In this document: piece after piece, positions 61,208 through 64,000 of the stretch
How the letters are laid out: every line of letters begins with the position of its first letter
Numbering within the stretch: position 1 is the stretch's first letter
NCBI GenBank assembly: GCA_003218375.1
Contig: QHNH01000021.1
Location: 32,428-96,427 of the forward strand
Direction: 5' to 3'
DNA: 64,000 nt
From: Verrucomicrobiota bacterium
GTDB taxonomy: Bacteria; Verrucomicrobiota; Verrucomicrobiia; Chthoniobacterales; UBA10450
The notes under the pieces: generated by a model
Told to the model about the DNA's origin: nothing
The model's input: only the letters and a program-made list of their open reading frames with translations
Databases searched by the model: none
Translations under genes and position numbers: made by a program

Positions 61208-61585
61208 ATGAAAAGATTAACTGTTGTTCTTCTCGGAGTTGTGGCCGCATTGTGTCTTGCAAGCGCGCAGCAAATAGTCGCTGGGCCGTCGGAGTATTCG
61301 CGCGGAGGAAATGCCCTTCTGCGGATGAAGCATTCGCCGGCGTTGGGAATCAATATCCCGATTGCGGTCTGGATTGACGGGGTACAAGCGGGGGCGTTTG
61401 CCAAGGGACACGTCTACGAACGATCCCTTACGCCGGGCCGGCATGATATTTACGCGAGTCGTCCCGGACGGATAAGCGATTCGTGGCAGGGGACGCTCGA
61501 TGTGCGGCCAGGGCAAACCTATTGCTTCGTGGTGAAATGCACGCTGAATCAGGTCTATCTTCTGCCGACCAGCCGGATTGATTAG
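61208..61585 (+). CDS. Small secreted protein of unknown function
   Basis: The 125-residue product has a signal peptide (MKRLTVVLLGVVAALCLASA). The mature domain reads like a small beta-sandwich with PIAVWIDGVQAGAFAKGHVY, LTPGRHDIYASRPG and VRPGQTYCFVVKC, a pattern of DUF2846/PEGA-like 'carrier' domains. The resemblance is only suggestive. GAGG (GGAGG) precedes the ATG by 12 bases. It is divergent from the adenosine deaminase gene. Confidence 0.65.
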   Translation: MKRLTVVLLGVVAALCLASAQQIVAGPSEYSRGGNALLRMKHSPALGINIPIAVWIDGVQAGAFAKGHVYERSLTPGRHDIYASRPGRISDSWQGTLDVRPGQTYCFVVKCTLNQVYLLPTSRID

Positions 61586-61777
61586 GCGTCGAAAGCACGA
61601 ATCTCGAAGCGCGAAATCCGAAACAAGGTTCAAAAGGGCTTAAACGATCGAATTCTAGAAACGGCTGCGCCGATCGTTTCGGTAATTCCCTCGTTTGAAT
61701 TTTGAGGTTTGTTTAGAGCTTCGGGTTTCGAAATTCGAATTTGTCACCGGCCTGCGCGCAGGACAATATCAGCCGGT

Positions 61778-62152
61778 GTGAATGGACCAGAGTTCTTAGG
61801 CTTGCGGACGGTCATTTATCATGCGCCCGATTTGGGCAAGGCCAAGGCATGGTACTCGAAGGTTTTGGGGATCGAGCCATACTTCGATCAACCATTCTAT
61901 GTGGGTTTCAATGTTGGCGGTTATGAGTTGGGGCTCGATCCGGATGTCTCCAGTGCACCCGGCGGCAAGGGTGGGGCGGTGGCCTATTGGGGCGTGGCCG
62001 AGGCAGAGGCTGCTTTCCGCCGGCTCCTTTCGCTCGGGGCCGCGGAGCGAACGGGCGTGCAGGAAGTGGGCGAGGGGATCCGCGTTGCGACCGTCTTCGA
62101 TCCTTTCGGCAACATCTTTGGGATCATCGAGAATCCGCATTTCAAACTATGA
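61778..62152 (+). CDS. VOC (glyoxalase/bleomycin-resistance) superfamily protein
   Basis: The 124-residue protein shows two beta-alpha-beta-beta-beta modules: FLGLRTVIYHAPDLGKAKAW (metal-ligand His), YVGFNVGGYELGL (Glu), AVAYWGVAEAEAAFRRL and VATVFDPFGNIFGIIENP (Glu). Such small VOC proteins include dioxygenases, isomerases and fosfomycin/bleomycin-binding proteins; the substrate is unknown. GTG at 61778 fits the domain start. The frame continues upstream without supporting similarity. Confidence 0.8.
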   Translation: MNGPEFLGLRTVIYHAPDLGKAKAWYSKVLGIEPYFDQPFYVGFNVGGYELGLDPDVSSAPGGKGGAVAYWGVAEAEAAFRRLLSLGAAERTGVQEVGEGIRVATVFDPFGNIFGIIENPHFKL

Positions 62153-62205
62153 TGGTCTGACAGGCGATCTGTTGAGAGCTGAACGAACGCCGTGTCGCCA
62201 TTGGC

Positions 62206-63360
62206 ATGAAGAGGCGGGTTTCAAATCGCCGGCGCCGGCGATCGATCATCGCCTTCGAAATGGTGCGACTGGATCGCGCCGCCCCAGAGCCACTCCATCA
62301 ACAACTCTTTCGCCAGATTCGCGATGAGTTGAGGTCGGGAAACTTTAACCGCAGCTCTTCACGGCTGCCTTCGTCACGAGCTTTAGCTGCAGAGCTAGGC
62401 GTTTCGAGGATCACCGTCAACCTGGCCTTTTCCAAACTTCATGCGGAAGGCTATCTCATTGCGAAAAAAGGTTCGGGCACGTTTGTGGCCGACCCTTTGC
62501 CGGATGCATTCCTGAGTGCTGACAAAGCGGGATTGTCACCGCAGATGGCGCAGGAGACGCACATTTCCGATCGGGTAAACAAGATTCCAGATCAGCGCGT
62601 GGGGCAGGAATTCGATCTGGGCCCGACCGCTGTTGCGCCGGGAGTATTACTGACCTCTGGCATTCCGGCGGTGGATGAATTTCCCATCGCGATCTGGGAG
62701 CGTCTCCGCGCGCAACTCCTGGCGAAGAAGGGAGCGAATTTGTTGCGCTACGGCTCCAATCGCGGCGACGTCGATTTGCGCGAAGCGGTCGCGGCCTACT
62801 TGTGTGATTTCCGGGGAGCCCATTGTCATCCCGACCAAATCCTGATCGTGGCGGGAATGTAGCAGGCCATGCTGATCGCCGCGATGGCCGTGTTGGATCC
62901 GGGTGATGAGGCGTGGATCGAAGATCCCGGTTTCCATCAGGCTCGCAGAGTGTTCGCGCTGGCGGGAGCGACGATTGCGCCGCGTCCGGTCGATGCGGAA
63001 GGCATCGTCATCCACGGAACGCGGAAGGGCCCTCCGCCGAAGATTATCTACGTCACCCCGTCCCATCAATTTCCGCTCGGCGTCACGATGAGTCTGAAAC
63101 GGCGAAAGGCTTTGCTGGAATTCGCGCAAACCCGCGGGGCCTACATTCTCGAAGACGATTACAATGCCGAATTTCGTTTCACCGGTCCGCCGCTTCCCTG
63201 TCTGCAAGGACTCGATCGCACTGGGCGCGTGATTTACGCGGGCACCATGAGCAAGATCCTCTATCCCTCGTTGCGGTTGGGATATCTTCTTGTCCCGGCT
63301 CCCCTGGCAGATGCGGTCGCGAAGCTCCGCACCGCCATGGATCAACACTCTCCCACCATT
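62206..63360 (+). pseudogene. MocR/PdxR-type GntR regulator with aminotransferase domain: nonsense codon and truncated 3' end
   Basis: The N-terminal GntR HTH (about codons 25-95; LHQQLFRQIRDELRSGNFNR, SRALAAELGVSRITVNLAFS) is followed by an aminotransferase-fold domain (LLRYGSNRGDVDLREAVAAY, AYILEDDYNAEFRF, MSKILYPSLRLGYL). A TAG at 62860-62862 stands where the family has Gln (G-x-Q-Q-A), consistent with CAG to TAG; the frame continues unchanged. After AMDQHSPTI (63360) the coding sequence ends abruptly at the junction with an inverted cassette segment, removing about 130 C-terminal residues. Not functional. Confidence 0.82.
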
Positions 63361-63488
63361 GCTTTCTCACCGGTGAGCTTGCGGATAACGCGGTCACCAG
63401 GCTCGAATTTAGCACGATGCCCACCGCATCCGCTGAGGTCAAGTGCTGTCGCAGCTATGACGGCTGTAAAGACGTTGCGCGTGATCAT
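63342..63488 (-). pseudogene. Cassette gene fragment: 5' part of a small lipoprotein gene truncated at the MocR junction
   Basis: On the minus strand an ATG two bases after the cassette boundary starts MITRNVFTAVIAATALDLSG followed by CGG, a lipoprotein-type signal (lipobox LSGC). The mature part, KFEPGDRVIRKLTGEKAMV, runs into MocR sequence at about 63361 and stops soon after. The original 3' end and its attC are lost. Confidence 0.6.
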
Positions 63489-63489
63489 A

Positions 63490-63615
63490 GACCTAACGAG
63501 AACAAGATGACCGACGGCGGACGAGGGCGCGCGTCGCTCGGAGTGAAAGTGTGGAAGTCATCTCAAAAATGGAGCGTACGGCGGTCCGCCGTTCGCTCCA
63601 TCGCCTGGTTAGGTC
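63490..63615 (-). other. attC-like recombination site C1 (inverted orientation)
   Basis: On the minus strand: R'' GACCTAAC (63615-63608), left arm GCGATGGAGCGAACGGCGGA, right arm CGTCCGCCGTCGGTCATC, R' GTTAGGTC (63497-63490). It is highly similar to B1 but points the other way, so a third cassette segment faces leftwards and continues beyond the window. Confidence 0.82.
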
Positions 63616-64000
63616 TTTGTGGGTTTATTGGCGGCGGTGGCGCAATGATCGGAGCGCAGCTCCATAATAAGTTCTTCGCCATCATCGCCATCGCACATAT
63701 CCTCTCGTGCAAGTTGGAATCCGCATTTTTGTAAGACACGTATCGAAGCGAAATTGTGCTTTGCCACATGCGCGTAAACTGGTCGCGCCTCTATCTTGGT
63801 CAAGAATTGGGCCAGGGCCGCACTAGCAATCCCCTTTCCCCAATGTGTCTTGCCGAGCCAGTAGGCGATGTTCGGCTCCCCCGCCGCTTCCCAATAGACG
63901 ACGTTGCCAGCCACGGTGTCGTCCGCGAGGATGGTGTTTAGGATTCCGGTCTCGTTGGTCTCCTTACTCATGATTCTGGCCCAGTGCGCCATAAAGGCGT
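63609..64000 (-). CDS. Cassette gene: GNAT-family N-acetyltransferase, 5' end outside window
   Basis: The 128+ residue frame is open at the right edge. It shows FMAHWARIMS near its start, TVAGNVVYWEAAGEPNIAYW, the acetyl-CoA loop GKTHWGKGIASAALAQFL, and YAHVAKHNFASIRVLQKCGF, typical of a RimJ/L-like GNAT subfamily. The TAA stop is made inside the R'' box of site C1 (ACC TAA C), as in other cassettes here. The acceptor is unknown; small acetyltransferases are frequent integron cargo. Confidence 0.82.
   Translation of the reverse strand, partial: AFMAHWARIMSKETNETGILNTILADDTVAGNVVYWEAAGEPNIAYWLGKTHWGKGIASAALAQFLTKIEARPVYAHVAKHNFASIRVLQKCGFQLAREDMCDGDDGEELIMELRSDHCATAANKPTKT

Noticed and set aside
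13176..63615. attC-like sites considered as ordinary REP-type palindromes
   Set aside because: The conserved RYYYAAC/GTTRRRY ends, the bulged bases in the arms, the head-to-tail single-strand orientation within each array and the cassette-specific complementarity of the ends fit attC far better.

Overview
The window is about 60% GC chromosomal DNA that looks like a soil Verrucomicrobiota bacterium, probably Chthoniobacterales/Spartobacteria (inference, no rRNA present). Supporting signs are a Chlamydia-type CADD protein (PVC group), an exosortase with an EpsI-like tail, a PEP-CTERM protein and a CAAX-protease-related protein, many PAS histidine kinases, and several families of dispersed intergenic palindromes. 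Housekeeping anchors are fabI, nadE, rpmH (57 codons, minus strand at 47130-47303), tRNA-Lys(CTT), an adenosine deaminase and an ECF sigma/anti-sigma pair.

Layout. 1-12.7 kb: maltokinase end, CADD, lipoprotein hydrolase, M20 peptidase, FabI, GlcD-type oxidase, secreted EEP-family phosphatase, exosortase divergent from a TPR protein, and a secreted protein. 12.7-16.85 kb: integron-like cassette array A. 17-36.2 kb: a signalling region with seven histidine kinases or receiver genes in overlapping operons, plus CPBP protease, nadE, a PEP-CTERM protein and unknown genes. 36.3-43.25 kb: damaged genes (MFS transporter with a frameshift, methyltransferase stub, broken Type ISP restriction-modification gene, a C-terminal relic) around an intact TcmP/three-Cys (Gp37/Gp68) pair. 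43.25-55.5 kb: FtsX-type permease, lipocalin-like hydrolase, rpmH, GNAT, M50 and M1 peptidases, sigma/anti-sigma operon, Mrr-like nuclease, a receiver that has lost its phospho-acceptor, and an XRE regulator. 55.6-60.08 kb: cassette array B. 60.1-64 kb: adenosine deaminase, VOC protein, a MocR-type pseudogene, and a third, inverted cassette segment (C) running off the window.

The most notable features are two repeat systems. First, ten sites of roughly 60-195 bp begin with an RYYYAAC box, end with a GTTRRRY box and fold through arms with bulged bases, which is attC architecture. The terminal bases of most cassettes obey the rule expected for true integron cassettes: the first bases of a cassette are the complement of the R'' box at its own 3' end, over up to nine bases and with a different tail in different cassettes. 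No integrase is present, so these are CALIN-type clusters (attC clusters without an integrase). Second, three unrelated arrays show a strict 21-bp period (13-15 degenerate units each). Each lies 91-172 bp upstream of, and on the same strand as, a small gene of unknown function, and two of the three sit inside the cassette arrays.

Several genes carry internal deletions, frameshifts or nonsense codons (PAS kinase at 27.1 kb, MFS at 36.4 kb, restriction-modification at 39.6 kb, receiver at 55.06 kb, MocR at 62.86 kb, small peptidoglycan-binding-like gene at 24.1 kb). They are either genuine decay or assembly error, and read mapping would decide.
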